Part shown: positions 55,759 through 64,000 of the stretch, piece by piece
Layout of the letters: each line of letters begins with the position of its first letter
Numbering within the stretch: the stretch's first letter is position 1
Source: Thermosipho ferrireducens
GTDB taxonomy: Bacteria > Thermotogota > Thermotogae > Thermotogales > Fervidobacteriaceae
DNA length: 64,000 bases
Assembly (NCBI RefSeq): GCF_017358165.1
Contig: NZ_CP071446.1
Coordinates: 1,918,544 to 1,982,543 of the forward strand
Direction of reading: 5' to 3'
The notes under the pieces: model-generated
Databases searched by the model: none
Told to the model about the DNA's origin: nothing
What the model saw: only the letters and a program-made list of their open reading frames with translations
Program-made: the position numbers and the translations under genes

Positions 55759-56952
55759 TTAAACAAGTATTACGTAAATGAGCGCACTAACTGCCGCTGC
55801 AAACGGTACAGTGACAAACCACGATATAATTATACTTTTTAATATTCCAACATTCACCACTTCTATACCTCTTGCAAAACCAACACCTGAGACTGCGCCC
55901 ACAACGGTGTGAGTTGTAGAAATAGGCATACCCATTGTGGAAGCCACAAGAACAGTTGTAGCTGTAGCAAAATCTATTGAAAATCCTCTGGTGTTATTAA
56001 GTTCAGTTATATCATGCCCTACTGTTTTCATTACTTTGTATCCAAGAACAGCCACACCAACTGATATTCCAAGACCTCCAAGAGCCAAAATATATTTCGG
56101 TATAGAAATAGTTCCTGTAAAACTCCCAGCAGTTATTATCGTGTATATGAGGGCAACAGGTGCCACAGCATTTGCAACATCATTTGCCCCATGTGAAAAG
56201 CTAACATAACATGAAGTAACTATTTGAGCCTTTCTAAACACACTTTCAACAATGTTGTATTCGTTTGAACCACTTTTAATTTTTCTCAATGAAAGATATG
56301 ATACAAAAAATGCTCCAATTCCTACAGGAATTCCTATGAAATTCCCCATCACTATATTGTTTTTCATAACTTTTACCACGAAAAGAGTGCCGATAGTATA
56401 AAACGCTAAACCTAACAACAATGGAGCAACATATTTTGCAGCTTTTGCAGGATGTTTTCTATGCAAAATTGACCATGAAATAAATTTAAATATTACAAAT
56501 GCTATTGCTCCACCTATGAGAGGTGAAGTAATCCAGGTAAGTACAATTTTTGCAAGAGTTATCCAGTTAATAACGTTCAGACCACCAGCTGCTAATCCAA
56601 ATCCAATCATTCCACCTATTATTGAATGTGTAGTTGAAACTGGCATTCCCCAAAATGTCGCAAACAATATCCATATAGTAGAAGCTATTAACGCGGAAAT
56701 AGCTCCGTATAAAATAAAGTTTGGTTCTCCTATTCTATCAAGATAAACAATACCCTTTGCTATTGTTTTTGTAACATGGGCTCCAAAAAGTAATGCTCCA
56801 AGAAACTCTAAAATAGCCGCTATAAAAACAGCCTGTTTTGGAGTTATTGCTTTGGCACCGACAGCAGTTGACATACTGTTCGCAACATCATTGGCACCTA
56901 TAGCAAAGGCCATACCAAAACCTATAAAAAATGCAGCTATGGTTAAAATCAT
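55759..56952 (-). CDS. pit: Inorganic phosphate transporter, PiT family
   Basis: A 397-residue membrane protein with about ten helices. The duplicated PiT signature appears twice: FAIGANDVANSMSTAVGAKA in the first half and SFSHGANDVANAVAPVALIY in the second. PVSTTHSIIGGMIGFG and PISTTHTVVGAVSGVG are the other paired motifs. It imports phosphate with Na+ or H+. The DUF47 protein encoded upstream is its usual partner. Confidence 0.95.
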   Translation of the reverse strand: MILTIAAFFIGFGMAFAIGANDVANSMSTAVGAKAITPKQAVFIAAILEFLGALLFGAHVTKTIAKGIVYLDRIGEPNFILYGAISALIASTIWILFATFWGMPVSTTHSIIGGMIGFGLAAGGLNVINWITLAKIVLTWITSPLIGGAIAFVIFKFISWSILHRKHPAKAAKYVAPLLLGLAFYTIGTLFVVKVMKNNIVMGNFIGIPVGIGAFFVSYLSLRKIKSGSNEYNIVESVFRKAQIVTSCYVSFSHGANDVANAVAPVALIYTIITAGSFTGTISIPKYILALGGLGISVGVAVLGYKVMKTVGHDITELNNTRGFSIDFATATTVLVASTMGMPISTTHTVVGAVSGVGFARGIEVVNVGILKSIIISWFVTVPFAAAVSALIYVILV

Positions 56953-56967
56953 CTTTGAATCCTCCTC

Positions 56968-57642
56968 CTACGATCTTATAATCATTCTAATTCTTTCAAC
57001 TACATTTTCGGCTCTGTCAGCTATTCTCATTAAAAGTATAACTATATTGTTGAGGAATATTATATCCACCGCGTTTAAAGAATTTTTCAATTTAAATAAC
57101 TTTTTTCCTATCGAAATTCCTATGGAATCAGTACGTGATTCATCCTTTTCAACATCAAACGTGATGTTATCTTCTTTTCGAACTTCCTGCGGTGAAAAAT
57201 CCGACTCAACTACCACTTTTAGTTCTTCCACTGAAGCTTTCATCATCTGAATTGCATCGATTACCATTTCGCCCAGCGATTTTATTTCACCTACAATTTC
57301 GCCAGGACAGTCCTCAACTGTATTCATAGTAAGTAGTTTGACAAAATCATCAACTGCATCTATCAGTGCATCCTGATTGTGTATTATTTCAAGTGCATCA
57401 ATTCGATCAAAATAACTCCATCTGAGTTTTGTGTAAATTTCTCTTAAATGAGTTTTTATTTTATCTGCTTCTGTTTCATACTTGTCTATTTCTTCAGAAT
57501 ATCTAAGAACATCCTCGCCGTTGAAATAGTCATCCAGTATTTTTTTTATCAGGTTTCCGGATTTCATACATAACTCCGCATGATGCTCAAGAAGAGTGGT
57601 GGGTGAAGTTTCTGGAAACATTCTTTCTAAGAACCTTTTCAT
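56968..57642 (-). CDS. DUF47 (PhoU-like) partner of the phosphate transporter
   Basis: A 224-residue helical protein of the TIGR00153/DUF47 family, related to PhoU (EADKIKTHLREIYTKLRWSY, then FDRIDALEIIHNQDALIDAV). The ATG at 57642 follows GGAGG by 7 bases; a start 6 codons earlier puts the SD inside the gene. It lies 15 bases ahead of pit and probably controls transport. Confidence 0.92.
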   Translation of the reverse strand: MKRFLERMFPETSPTTLLEHHAELCMKSGNLIKKILDDYFNGEDVLRYSEEIDKYETEADKIKTHLREIYTKLRWSYFDRIDALEIIHNQDALIDAVDDFVKLLTMNTVEDCPGEIVGEIKSLGEMVIDAIQMMKASVEELKVVVESDFSPQEVRKEDNITFDVEKDESRTDSIGISIGKKLFKLKNSLNAVDIIFLNNIVILLMRIADRAENVVERIRMIIRS

Positions 57643-57669
57643 AAAGTGCCCTCCTTTCAATTAATAACG

Positions 57670-57903
57670 TCAAAATTCAAGCTTTATGTGTCTTTTGGGA
57701 CCACCGTTTTCCTCTACTATGGCGTTTAACTTTTCCAGTACTTCTTCAAGATTCAGTCCCAATTTTTTGATTTCTTCTTCAAGGGTACCCCATTTAATAT
57801 CCCCACAAACGATAACTTTTATCCCCATTTCTAACAAAGGACCTATTAAATATGGAAACTCTGTTGCTATTTTTTCAAAGCTTGTGTTTCCATCAATGTA
57901 CAT
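57670..57903 (-). CDS. DUF1858-domain protein
   Basis: A 77-residue protein matching the DUF1858 pattern of disulfide- or redox-linked small proteins: TSFEKIATEFPYLIGPLLEM, then GIKVIVCGDIKWGTLEEEIK. One cysteine is present. It may be part of the comF or phosphate operon. Function unknown. Confidence 0.8.
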   Translation of the reverse strand: MYIDGNTSFEKIATEFPYLIGPLLEMGIKVIVCGDIKWGTLEEEIKKLGLNLEEVLEKLNAIVEENGGPKRHIKLEF

Positions 57904-58536
57904 TTACTTCCCCTCCTTCTTTAATGCAAACACCACTGTTTTAATCTCGTTAGCCCCTCCCAATTTCAGTATTTTAACACACTCTTTTAATGTGTTCCCA
58001 GTTGTACAGATATCATCTATTAAAAGAATGTTTTTATCATGTACGTTTTTTATTAATTTGAACTTACCAAGAACCGCTTTTTCTCTATTTTGTGCAAAAA
58101 CCTGATCTGTCTCTTTAACAGCTTTCAAAGTTTTATATGAATCACATTTTAATTCTTTTTGCACAACCCTACTAATTAGCTTCATATGATCAAATCCTCG
58201 TTCAAACAAAACAGTCTTAGTTACAGGAACGTAAGTTAAAAGATCAAAATCGAGTTTGAAGTGTTTAATCAAATCAACCATATGGTTACCAATAATACGT
58301 GACAAAAACATACGTCCAGATACCTTATAACTTAACAAGAGATTTCGTATAACTTCTTTGTATAGGGTTGCATGAAAAACCTGTAGCCCTTTCACATATG
58401 TGATTTCATACGATATAGAATTAGAGATTTTATTTACGCAGTTTTTACATATTCTCCCCCAGTAAATTACCTCTCCACACAAAATACAGCGTGGAGAAAA
58501 TATAAGTGACAACGATTCCTTAATAAACTCATTCAT
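57904..58536 (-). CDS. comF: ComF family phosphoribosyltransferase-like protein
   Basis: A 210-residue protein with an N-terminal zinc-finger (SPRCILCGEVIYWGRICKNC) and a C-terminal PRPP-binding motif NILLIDDICTTGNTLKECVK. ComF is needed for DNA uptake in competent bacteria. The ATG at 58536 follows GGAG and matches family length. It overlaps the flippase-like gene by 8 bases. Confidence 0.92.
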   Translation of the reverse strand: MNEFIKESLSLIFSPRCILCGEVIYWGRICKNCVNKISNSISYEITYVKGLQVFHATLYKEVIRNLLLSYKVSGRMFLSRIIGNHMVDLIKHFKLDFDLLTYVPVTKTVLFERGFDHMKLISRVVQKELKCDSYKTLKAVKETDQVFAQNREKAVLGKFKLIKNVHDKNILLIDDICTTGNTLKECVKILKLGGANEIKTVVFALKKEGK

Positions 58537-59539
58537 GTGAATTTTCTCCGGCAAAATTTGGTGGCATTCCAAATTTCCAGAATAGTATAGAACCTAAAGT
58601 TATAGGAATATAAAACGTTATTAATCTGAATATAGTTATTATATTGATAGCATTCGAAGGCCCAAGTAGCTTCGAAAGTACTATTTGATAAATTCCCTCA
58701 ATTCCACCACTTGAACCGGGAGTTGGAATATAGTACGCAACTGTATTCATCATAGTAAAGATCCCAAGCAAACTCCAATAATCTATCTTTTCCTTTCCAA
58801 AATTAATTATTATTTGATACAGAATCAAATTATTTAAAAGAATAGTTAAAAAGTATAAAAACAAATCTATCACTATAATCCAGGTATTTTTCTTCCATAA
58901 AATAGTTATGCTTTTGTGAAGGTTGTCTATCCAGGTTTCAACTTTATTTTCAAAATTATTAGATTTCTTTTTTAACAACTTAGCGAAAAAAAGCAAAATG
59001 TTTCTAAGAATTTTTTTGTTTACAAAACCTATAAATATAATGAGTGATATTCCAAGACCGGCTAAAAAACCAGTAATTATAACTGTTAAACTCAAAGTTC
59101 CAGAAATGATTTTGAGAACGCGTTTGATAAACAAAATATCTAAAAACAATACCACTATGGAAATTTCCAGTGTTTTTGAAATGATTATATTTGTTGCATC
59201 TTCCGTTTTCACCTTATTTGAAGCTAAATGATATATTTGATACGGTTGCCCACCAACAGACATGGGGGTGATAAAAGTAAAAAATGCACCAAAAAATACA
59301 TTTTCTAATGATTTAAAGAAACCCATATTGTAAGAAAATAATCTTAACATCATCCACAATCTAAAAGCATTCAAAATATATACTCCCAACAAAACAAGCA
59401 AAAGTTTCAAAAAAACAAGGAGAGAAACATCTGTGATCACCGACAAATTAATTTTCCCCTCGGAAAGAAATTGAATACCAAAAATCAGCGAAACACTTAT
59501 AACAATTGCTGCTATGACATTTTTATAAATCTTTTTCAA
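58529..59539 (-). CDS. Flippase-like membrane protein (UPF0104/LPG_synthase_TM)
   Basis: A 336-residue protein with about eight helices, of the lysylphosphatidylglycerol synthase membrane-domain family without the catalytic part. FFGAFFTFITPMSVGGQPYQ and AYYIPTPGSSGGIEGIYQIV are the family motifs. It probably moves a lipid or polysaccharide intermediate. TTG start after GGAGGG. Confidence 0.85.
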   Translation of the reverse strand: MKKIYKNVIAAIVISVSLIFGIQFLSEGKINLSVITDVSLLVFLKLLLVLLGVYILNAFRLWMMLRLFSYNMGFFKSLENVFFGAFFTFITPMSVGGQPYQIYHLASNKVKTEDATNIIISKTLEISIVVLFLDILFIKRVLKIISGTLSLTVIITGFLAGLGISLIIFIGFVNKKILRNILLFFAKLLKKKSNNFENKVETWIDNLHKSITILWKKNTWIIVIDLFLYFLTILLNNLILYQIIINFGKEKIDYWSLLGIFTMMNTVAYYIPTPGSSGGIEGIYQIVLSKLLGPSNAINIITIFRLITFYIPITLGSILFWKFGMPPNFAGENSHE

Positions 59540-59555
59540 ATAAATCCCTCCGAAC

Positions 59556-60236
59556 CTAAAATTGCATTGAGCACAACTGCTCAGCTATTATTAAGTCCTC
59601 TTTTGTTGTAATTTTAATATTCAATTTAGAACCTTCAACAAAATAAATTTCCATACCTTGAGCTTTAAGGATTGAAGCATCGTCTGTGTAATAACTAAGA
59701 TTCTTTTCCTCTTTTTTAAATGCATTATAAATAAGTCCAAATTTAAAAGATTGAGGAGTCTGGACAATATATAATAAATCTCTTTTTGGAACCGCGTCTA
59801 ATTTTCTCCCATCCCGGGAGATAACCATGGTATTTTCAGAAGGCACAACTGTTATAACAGCTCCGAATTTTCGGGCTAATGAAATATTTTCATTTATGAT
59901 TCTTTCACTCACAAAAGGTCTAACTCCATCGTGTATTAAAATTATGTCATCGCTTTCCGCGAAATTAGATATATATTTTAAAGCTTTGTAAGTAGATTCT
60001 TCCCGTGAATTACCACCTTCTATAATTTCTATGTTCTTGTCCTTTAATATTTCCCGGGTCTTTTTCATCCAGTTTTTATTTGACACGACTAATACTTTGT
60101 CCACCGTTCTTAAACTGTAGAATTTTTCAATAGTATATTCCATAAGATATCTATCCCTGATTTTCAAAAATTGCTTTGGAATTTTTGAACCTAATCTTTT
60201 CCCAATTCCACCGAAAAGAATGATCGCCATCACCAT
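59556..60236 (-). CDS. ispD: 2-C-methyl-D-erythritol 4-phosphate cytidylyltransferase IspD
   Basis: A 226-residue nucleotidyltransferase of the MEP pathway, which couples CTP to methylerythritol phosphate for isoprenoids. It has AIILFGGIGKRLGSKIPKQF, EGGNSREESTYKAL, ILIHDGVRPFVSE, and VPKRDLLYIVQTPQSFKF. The C-terminal KLNIKITTKEDLIIAEQL is standard. A second ATG two codons in is equally possible. First 20 residues are normal. Confidence 0.95.
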   Translation of the reverse strand: MVMAIILFGGIGKRLGSKIPKQFLKIRDRYLMEYTIEKFYSLRTVDKVLVVSNKNWMKKTREILKDKNIEIIEGGNSREESTYKALKYISNFAESDDIILIHDGVRPFVSERIINENISLARKFGAVITVVPSENTMVISRDGRKLDAVPKRDLLYIVQTPQSFKFGLIYNAFKKEEKNLSYYTDDASILKAQGMEIYFVEGSKLNIKITTKEDLIIAEQLCSMQF

Positions 60237-60244
60237 TTTCTCAC

Positions 60245-61102
60245 TTACTTTTCATCAAGCCCATATATTTTTATTTTGTATGAAAGTGTTTTGTAATTCA
60301 TATGAAGTAATTTTCCTGCTTCTTTCCTGGATTTTGATTTTCTAAGAGCTAATTTTATATATTTTTTCTCCAATTGTTTCACAGTTTTGCTAATATAAAG
60401 AGGAAGGTCTATTTCTTCAAATCGCTTATTTTCAACAGGAAGGTTAAGCTCACCAGTCAAAGCATATTTATGGGCTACTTCAACTATTTGTTTTGTGTTT
60501 CCAGGCCAGTTGTACTGAGATATTAGCACATATTCATCATCTTCCGGAATATGACGGGGGATATTTTTATGCTTTGCATAAATTGAAGAAAGTGCTTTAT
60601 CAAAAATATACGGTATATCATCTTTTCTTTTTCTCGCTGGAGGAATTTCTATACCTTTTTTGCGAGATACCTTCACATTAAGCTCAGGAGCATGATTCTC
60701 AAAAAACCTTATATAATCTTCTATGAAAATACCACTTTCATATTTTAATATTACTTTTTCCCCATCCTTGTGCGCTTTCAAAACCTGTTTTAAAAAATTT
60801 CGAATAACCGGTCCCTGAAGTTCCGGAGAAAAATAGAATAAGTCAAACTTCACCTTAATTTTTTCGTACCTTTCCTTCCATTCCAGCATTTCAACAGCAA
60901 GCCTCAATTCGTTTTCACTCGACACCATAATTTTCCCCTTAATATCAACATCATGCTTAAAAACAAACACAATATCCCAATTTTCTTCAACGAGTTTTTC
61001 ATCAATATTTGATTTATATGTATCAAAAACAACATTCTGGTGATTATACAAAAACTCCCTCAGGTTCTCTATGAGAGCCTGAGGGATAAGGATTTTAATC
61101 AT
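60245..61102 (-). CDS. Fis-type HTH regulator resembling a collapsed NtrC-family protein
   Basis: A 285-residue protein. The C-terminus is a Fis-type DNA-binding helix-turn-helix (YIKLALRKSKSRKEAGKLLH, then MNYKTLSYKIKIYGL). Before it, EIPPARKRKDDIPYIFDKAL and QYNWPGNTKQIVEVAHKYAL match the sensor-II and lid parts of sigma-54 activators (IPPLRERKEDIP and WPGNVREL). The Walker A and B and GAFTGA loops are gone: the region between about 70 and 165 is too short. Residues 1-70 look like a degenerate receiver domain without the phospho-aspartate pattern. So it cannot be a normal sigma-54 ATPase. Possibly a DNA-binding regulator. Confidence 0.72.
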   Translation of the reverse strand: MIKILIPQALIENLREFLYNHQNVVFDTYKSNIDEKLVEENWDIVFVFKHDVDIKGKIMVSSENELRLAVEMLEWKERYEKIKVKFDLFYFSPELQGPVIRNFLKQVLKAHKDGEKVILKYESGIFIEDYIRFFENHAPELNVKVSRKKGIEIPPARKRKDDIPYIFDKALSSIYAKHKNIPRHIPEDDEYVLISQYNWPGNTKQIVEVAHKYALTGELNLPVENKRFEEIDLPLYISKTVKQLEKKYIKLALRKSKSRKEAGKLLHMNYKTLSYKIKIYGLDEK

Positions 61103-61106
61103 TGAC

Positions 61107-62045
61107 TCACTCCTTTACAATACGAGTACCTGTCTCGCCCCTCAAAGCTCTATCCAGCGCCTTCATATCTGTTATTATACATTCTTTTCCTGTACTTTCA
61201 ACAAAGTCTATAGCAGCTTCTATTTTTGGACCCATACTTCCTTTTGGAAAATGTCCTTCATCAAGGTATTTTTTTGCTTCACTTACTTTTATTATATTCA
61301 ATGGTTTTTCATCTGGTTTCCCAAAATTCAAACACACTTTTTCTACACCAGTAAGTATTATTAACACATCAGCACCTATTTCCTTGGCTAACAAAGCACT
61401 AGCTCTATCTTTATCAATAACAGCTTCGACACCTTTTATTATATCATTTTCTTTGACTACTGGAATTCCTCCACCACCTGCACCTATCACAATAATATCA
61501 TTTTGAAGGAGAAGCTTTATTACATCTTTTTCTATTATATCAAGTGGTTTTGGTGAAGGCACAACTCTTCTCCAACCTCTTCCTGCATCTTCTACAATTA
61601 CCCAGCCTTTCTCTTCTGCCAGTTTTTTAGCTTCTTCTTCTGAATAAAATGGCCCTACAGGTTTGGTAGGATTTTTAAAAGCTGGATCGTCCTTGTCTAC
61701 CACTATTTGCGTTACAACTGCCGCTATCTGCAAATCCTTACCGTGTTTTTTCAATTCATTTTTTAAACTTTGAGCAATCATATATCCCAGACTTCCTTGA
61801 GTTTGTGCATCGTTAACATCTATTGGGAAAGGTGGAATTTTATCTTTGGCTATATCCTGTTGAACAAGTAAGTTTCCAACCTGTGGCCCATTACCATGAG
61901 TTATTGCTATATCAAATTCATCAAGCATTCTCACCAGGAAAGCAGCTGTTTGTTCAAGATTTTTAAACATATTTTCAGCTGTAGGTTTTTCACCAGGCCT
62001 ATTTACCGCATTCCCACCTATAGCTACAACAGCAAGTTTTTTCAT
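61107..62045 (-). CDS. arcC: Carbamate kinase
   Basis: A 312-residue amino-acid kinase-fold enzyme that makes ATP from carbamoyl phosphate, or the reverse. Motifs are VVAIGGNAVNRPGEKPT, ITHGNGPQVGNLL, IVIGAGGGGIPVV and VIDKDRASALLAKEIGAD, with a C-terminal FPKGSMGPKIEAAIDFVE. It is next to ptb, suggesting an amino-acid fermentation unit, but ADI or OTC genes are not seen. Confidence 0.95.
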   Translation of the reverse strand: MKKLAVVAIGGNAVNRPGEKPTAENMFKNLEQTAAFLVRMLDEFDIAITHGNGPQVGNLLVQQDIAKDKIPPFPIDVNDAQTQGSLGYMIAQSLKNELKKHGKDLQIAAVVTQIVVDKDDPAFKNPTKPVGPFYSEEEAKKLAEEKGWVIVEDAGRGWRRVVPSPKPLDIIEKDVIKLLLQNDIIVIGAGGGGIPVVKENDIIKGVEAVIDKDRASALLAKEIGADVLIILTGVEKVCLNFGKPDEKPLNIIKVSEAKKYLDEGHFPKGSMGPKIEAAIDFVESTGKECIITDMKALDRALRGETGTRIVKE

Positions 62046-62061
62046 AAAAAAACCTCCTTTT

Positions 62062-62955
62062 TTAATCTTTTTGCTCGCTTACCGCCGCGGCAAGTGCTAT
62101 TGAAATTCTCTTTGATTCACTCGTATCTGCTCTTGACACTATAACAATAGGCGCCTTTGCTCCCAATACCAAACCAGCTATTTTCCCTCCTGCAAGATAA
62201 ACTGCAGATTTTCCTAAAAAGTTTCCGCTATGTATATCAGGTACCACCAAAATGTCGGCTTTACCAGCTACTTCGCCTTTAACTTTTTTGATTTCCGCAG
62301 CAAATACGTTTAAAGCATTATCTATACCAAGCGGTCCATCAATCTTACAACCTTTTATTTGTCCTCTTTCATTCATTTTTGCTATAGTAGCTGCTTCCAA
62401 TGTTTCAGGCATATCTGGATTTACAACTTCTACTGCAGCAATTAAAGCTACCTTTGGCATATCATAGCCGAGTTTGTGAGCTAAACTTACTGCATTATTT
62501 ATTATTCCAACTTTTTGCATTAAATCTGGCTTTATAACCATACCACCGTCAGTCACAAAAATTATTCTTTGCAAAGCAGGAGTTTCGAGGAGAGCTACAT
62601 GTGATAAAAGATTTCCTGTTCTTAATCCCCATTCTTTATTCAAAACAGCTTTTAAAAGGCTGGAAGTTTTAACCAATCCTTTCATCAGAATATTTGCTTT
62701 TCCTTCTGAAACAAGTTTTACAGCTTTCTCACATGCTTCATATTCATTTTCAACATTTACTATTGGAAAATCTAAACCGAGTTCTTCGCATTTCTTTGAG
62801 ACTTCTTTTTCATTTCCAACTAAAATAGCTTTTATTCCCATATCTTCCACACTCTTTATAGCTTTTAAGGATTCAGTATCTTCTGCCCCTGCCAGTGCCA
62901 CAATCGCTACTTTGTTTTTTGCAATCTCGATTATGTCATTGAAACTTTTGAGCAA
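62062..62955 (-). CDS. ptb: Phosphate butyryltransferase family protein
   Basis: A 297-residue enzyme of the Pta/Ptb fold, which exchanges acyl-CoA and acyl phosphate. AILVGNEKEVSKKCEELGLD, ANILMKGLVKTSSLLKAVLN, FVTDGGMVIKPDLMQKVGII and KADILVVPDIHSGNFLGKS match Ptb. A TTG start at 62955 follows GGGAGGTG by 6 to 8 bases; an upstream start would place that SD in the gene. No butyrate kinase gene is adjacent; carbamate kinase follows instead. Confidence 0.9.
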   Translation of the reverse strand: MLKSFNDIIEIAKNKVAIVALAGAEDTESLKAIKSVEDMGIKAILVGNEKEVSKKCEELGLDFPIVNVENEYEACEKAVKLVSEGKANILMKGLVKTSSLLKAVLNKEWGLRTGNLLSHVALLETPALQRIIFVTDGGMVIKPDLMQKVGIINNAVSLAHKLGYDMPKVALIAAVEVVNPDMPETLEAATIAKMNERGQIKGCKIDGPLGIDNALNVFAAEIKKVKGEVAGKADILVVPDIHSGNFLGKSAVYLAGGKIAGLVLGAKAPIVIVSRADTSESKRISIALAAAVSEQKD

Positions 62956-62960
62956 CTTGA

Positions 62961-63782
62961 TCACCTCCCAATATGTTTTACCACTGAACAAAGATAGGCG
63001 ATTGAAAGTATTGCATTAAAAATAACCTCATAATCATCATGAATAATCCTTACTTTCCTTCCATCTATTCTCTCAATAAGCGGTAAAATTTCTACGATAT
63101 CTGCTCTCGCAGTGTCTGAGAGTTCTACAATCATTTCTATTGGTGGTTCAAACTTAAAAATAGAAAACTCACTCTCAGGCTTCTGGAGCATTTCTCTTGC
63201 ACTTCTTTCTATTTCCTCCATTACAGTTACCATAGGTTTAAACTTTGCCGCGTATCTTCCAAGGGAAGTTTTTGTCTCAACATAAACAATATTTTTTAGA
63301 GCGCTTAGCTCACTTTTCAATTTATCATCACCTATAACCATAGTCACAGGTACATCGTATAATCCTGCAAAAGCAGCGTTTATAAGTGCCTCATTCATGA
63401 TTTGTCCATTAATCCATATGTTGTGAATAGCAGAAGATGAGTATGTATGATCCATAGTAGCATACATTGTTCCAACACCGGCATGATAACCAAGGAAAAT
63501 AACTCTATCAAACGTTTCATTGATACCGCTCATCATATAGTTTTTTCTTAATCCACCACTTATAAGTTCTACATTAGAAAATTCCCTGGATATTTCCCAT
63601 AAAATATTATCTCCCATAGCATGAGAATCGGATATCAATATTTGATTTTTCCCCAATCCCCTAAGAAGAGCTCTCAAATGTTCCATAAGATAATACTGTT
63701 TATAATTATTACCTCTTTCGACATCTGAAAACTGAACAACCCCTCCTAAGCCTTCAAAATCGACTGAGATATAGATTTTCAT
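62961..63782 (-). CDS. M55 family D-aminopeptidase (DppA-like)
   Basis: A 273-residue zinc peptidase. The zinc ligands are in ISVDFEGLGGV, LISDSHAMGDN, FLGYHAGVGT and the NEALINAAFAGLYDVPVTMV region, which match DppA. The decameric DppA of Bacillus cleaves D-alanyl peptides; a role in peptidoglycan recycling is possible here. ATG at 63782 after GGGGGTG. It starts the ptb-arcC run. Confidence 0.9.
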   Translation of the reverse strand: MKIYISVDFEGLGGVVQFSDVERGNNYKQYYLMEHLRALLRGLGKNQILISDSHAMGDNILWEISREFSNVELISGGLRKNYMMSGINETFDRVIFLGYHAGVGTMYATMDHTYSSSAIHNIWINGQIMNEALINAAFAGLYDVPVTMVIGDDKLKSELSALKNIVYVETKTSLGRYAAKFKPMVTVMEEIERSAREMLQKPESEFSIFKFEPPIEMIVELSDTARADIVEILPLIERIDGRKVRIIHDDYEVIFNAILSIAYLCSVVKHIGR

Positions 63783-64000
63783 CGTACACACCCCCGATAA
63801 AGATATTATTTTTTACATTTTTTGTAGAATAAAAAATACAAATCAATTCTAAATTAGAATTAAAAAAAAATTAAGTGGCGTATAAGCTTGTAAAAAAAAG
63901 AATAAGCCAATTTGTTGTAATTACTTGTTTTTTTTTGAAACAAAACCAATAAAAATAGAAAGAAAGGGAATTCGTTTCATTTTATTGGGAAGTTATTTAG
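63783..64000. other. AT-rich intergenic region at the right edge
   Basis: The 218 bases hold no gene that I can support. On the minus strand long T runs occur, but no promoter with two good boxes was seen for the M55 gene. It may contain the promoter in weak form. Confidence 0.4.

Overview
The window looks like the chromosome of a low-GC, thermophilic member of the Thermotogota. This rests on gene content: a sodium-type membrane pyrophosphatase, a niaR-niaP pair, speD-speE, a thi operon ending in a ThiD-ThiN fusion, and a type I-B CRISPR system. The strongly AT-rich composition and strong Shine-Dalgarno (SD) sites with many TTG and GTG starts also fit. It resembles Thermosipho, Marinitoga or Petrotoga more than Thermotoga proper, but I cannot name the genus. 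Almost everything is on the minus strand; only rsmD and a phosphohexomutase gene are on the plus strand.

Region 1 (1-4730) is a thiamin operon, thiS-thiG-thiH-thiC-thiDN, behind a promoter, a TPP riboswitch and an intrinsic terminator. ThiN, fused to ThiD, takes the place of ThiE. The thiDN gene runs off the left edge of the window.

Region 2 (about 4990-17960) is a CRISPR defence island. It holds a 43-repeat array, a leader and the minus-strand gene set cas6-cas8b-cas7-cas5-cas3-cas4-cas1-cas2. Two small degraded genes flank the far end of the array. The three oldest repeats belong to a different sequence class from the rest. A truncated second cas6 lies just upstream of the intact one. The cas1 gene is split by a -1 frame change exactly at a canonical A AAT TTA slippery heptamer, directly followed by a stop codon.

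Region 3 (18000-26480) holds niaP-niaR (niacin uptake and its repressor), rsmD, an XRE-cupin regulator with speD-speE (polyamines), a phosphohexomutase, a Rossmann/DUF2520 protein, a DUF554 membrane protein with no usual start codon, and an EamA transporter.

Region 4 (26500-37900) holds a chemoreceptor with a C-terminal CZB zinc domain, two small proteins, a KorA-KorD pair without KorB or KorC, a sodium-pump decarboxylase beta subunit, a DNA polymerase clamp-loader delta-prime subunit, an ECF-type ATPase, a SAM hydrolase-family protein, a phosphofructokinase homologue with an altered phosphoryl-donor site, and the membrane pyrophosphatase.

Region 5 (37900-63800) is a long series of closely packed housekeeping genes: secF-secD-yajC, a folD homologue whose catalytic residues are replaced, a DRTGG-domain protein, thyX, rnhB, a lipoprotein, a lipase-like protein, sir2, a half-size chromate transporter, xseB-xseA, polA, an AhpD-like protein, an FtsA-like protein, mutS2, a beta-barrel candidate, a phosphate transporter with its DUF47 partner, a DUF1858 protein, comF, a flippase-like protein, ispD, a Fis-type regulator that looks like a collapsed NtrC protein, arcC, ptb and an M55 D-aminopeptidase. 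No rRNA, tRNA or insertion sequence was seen.
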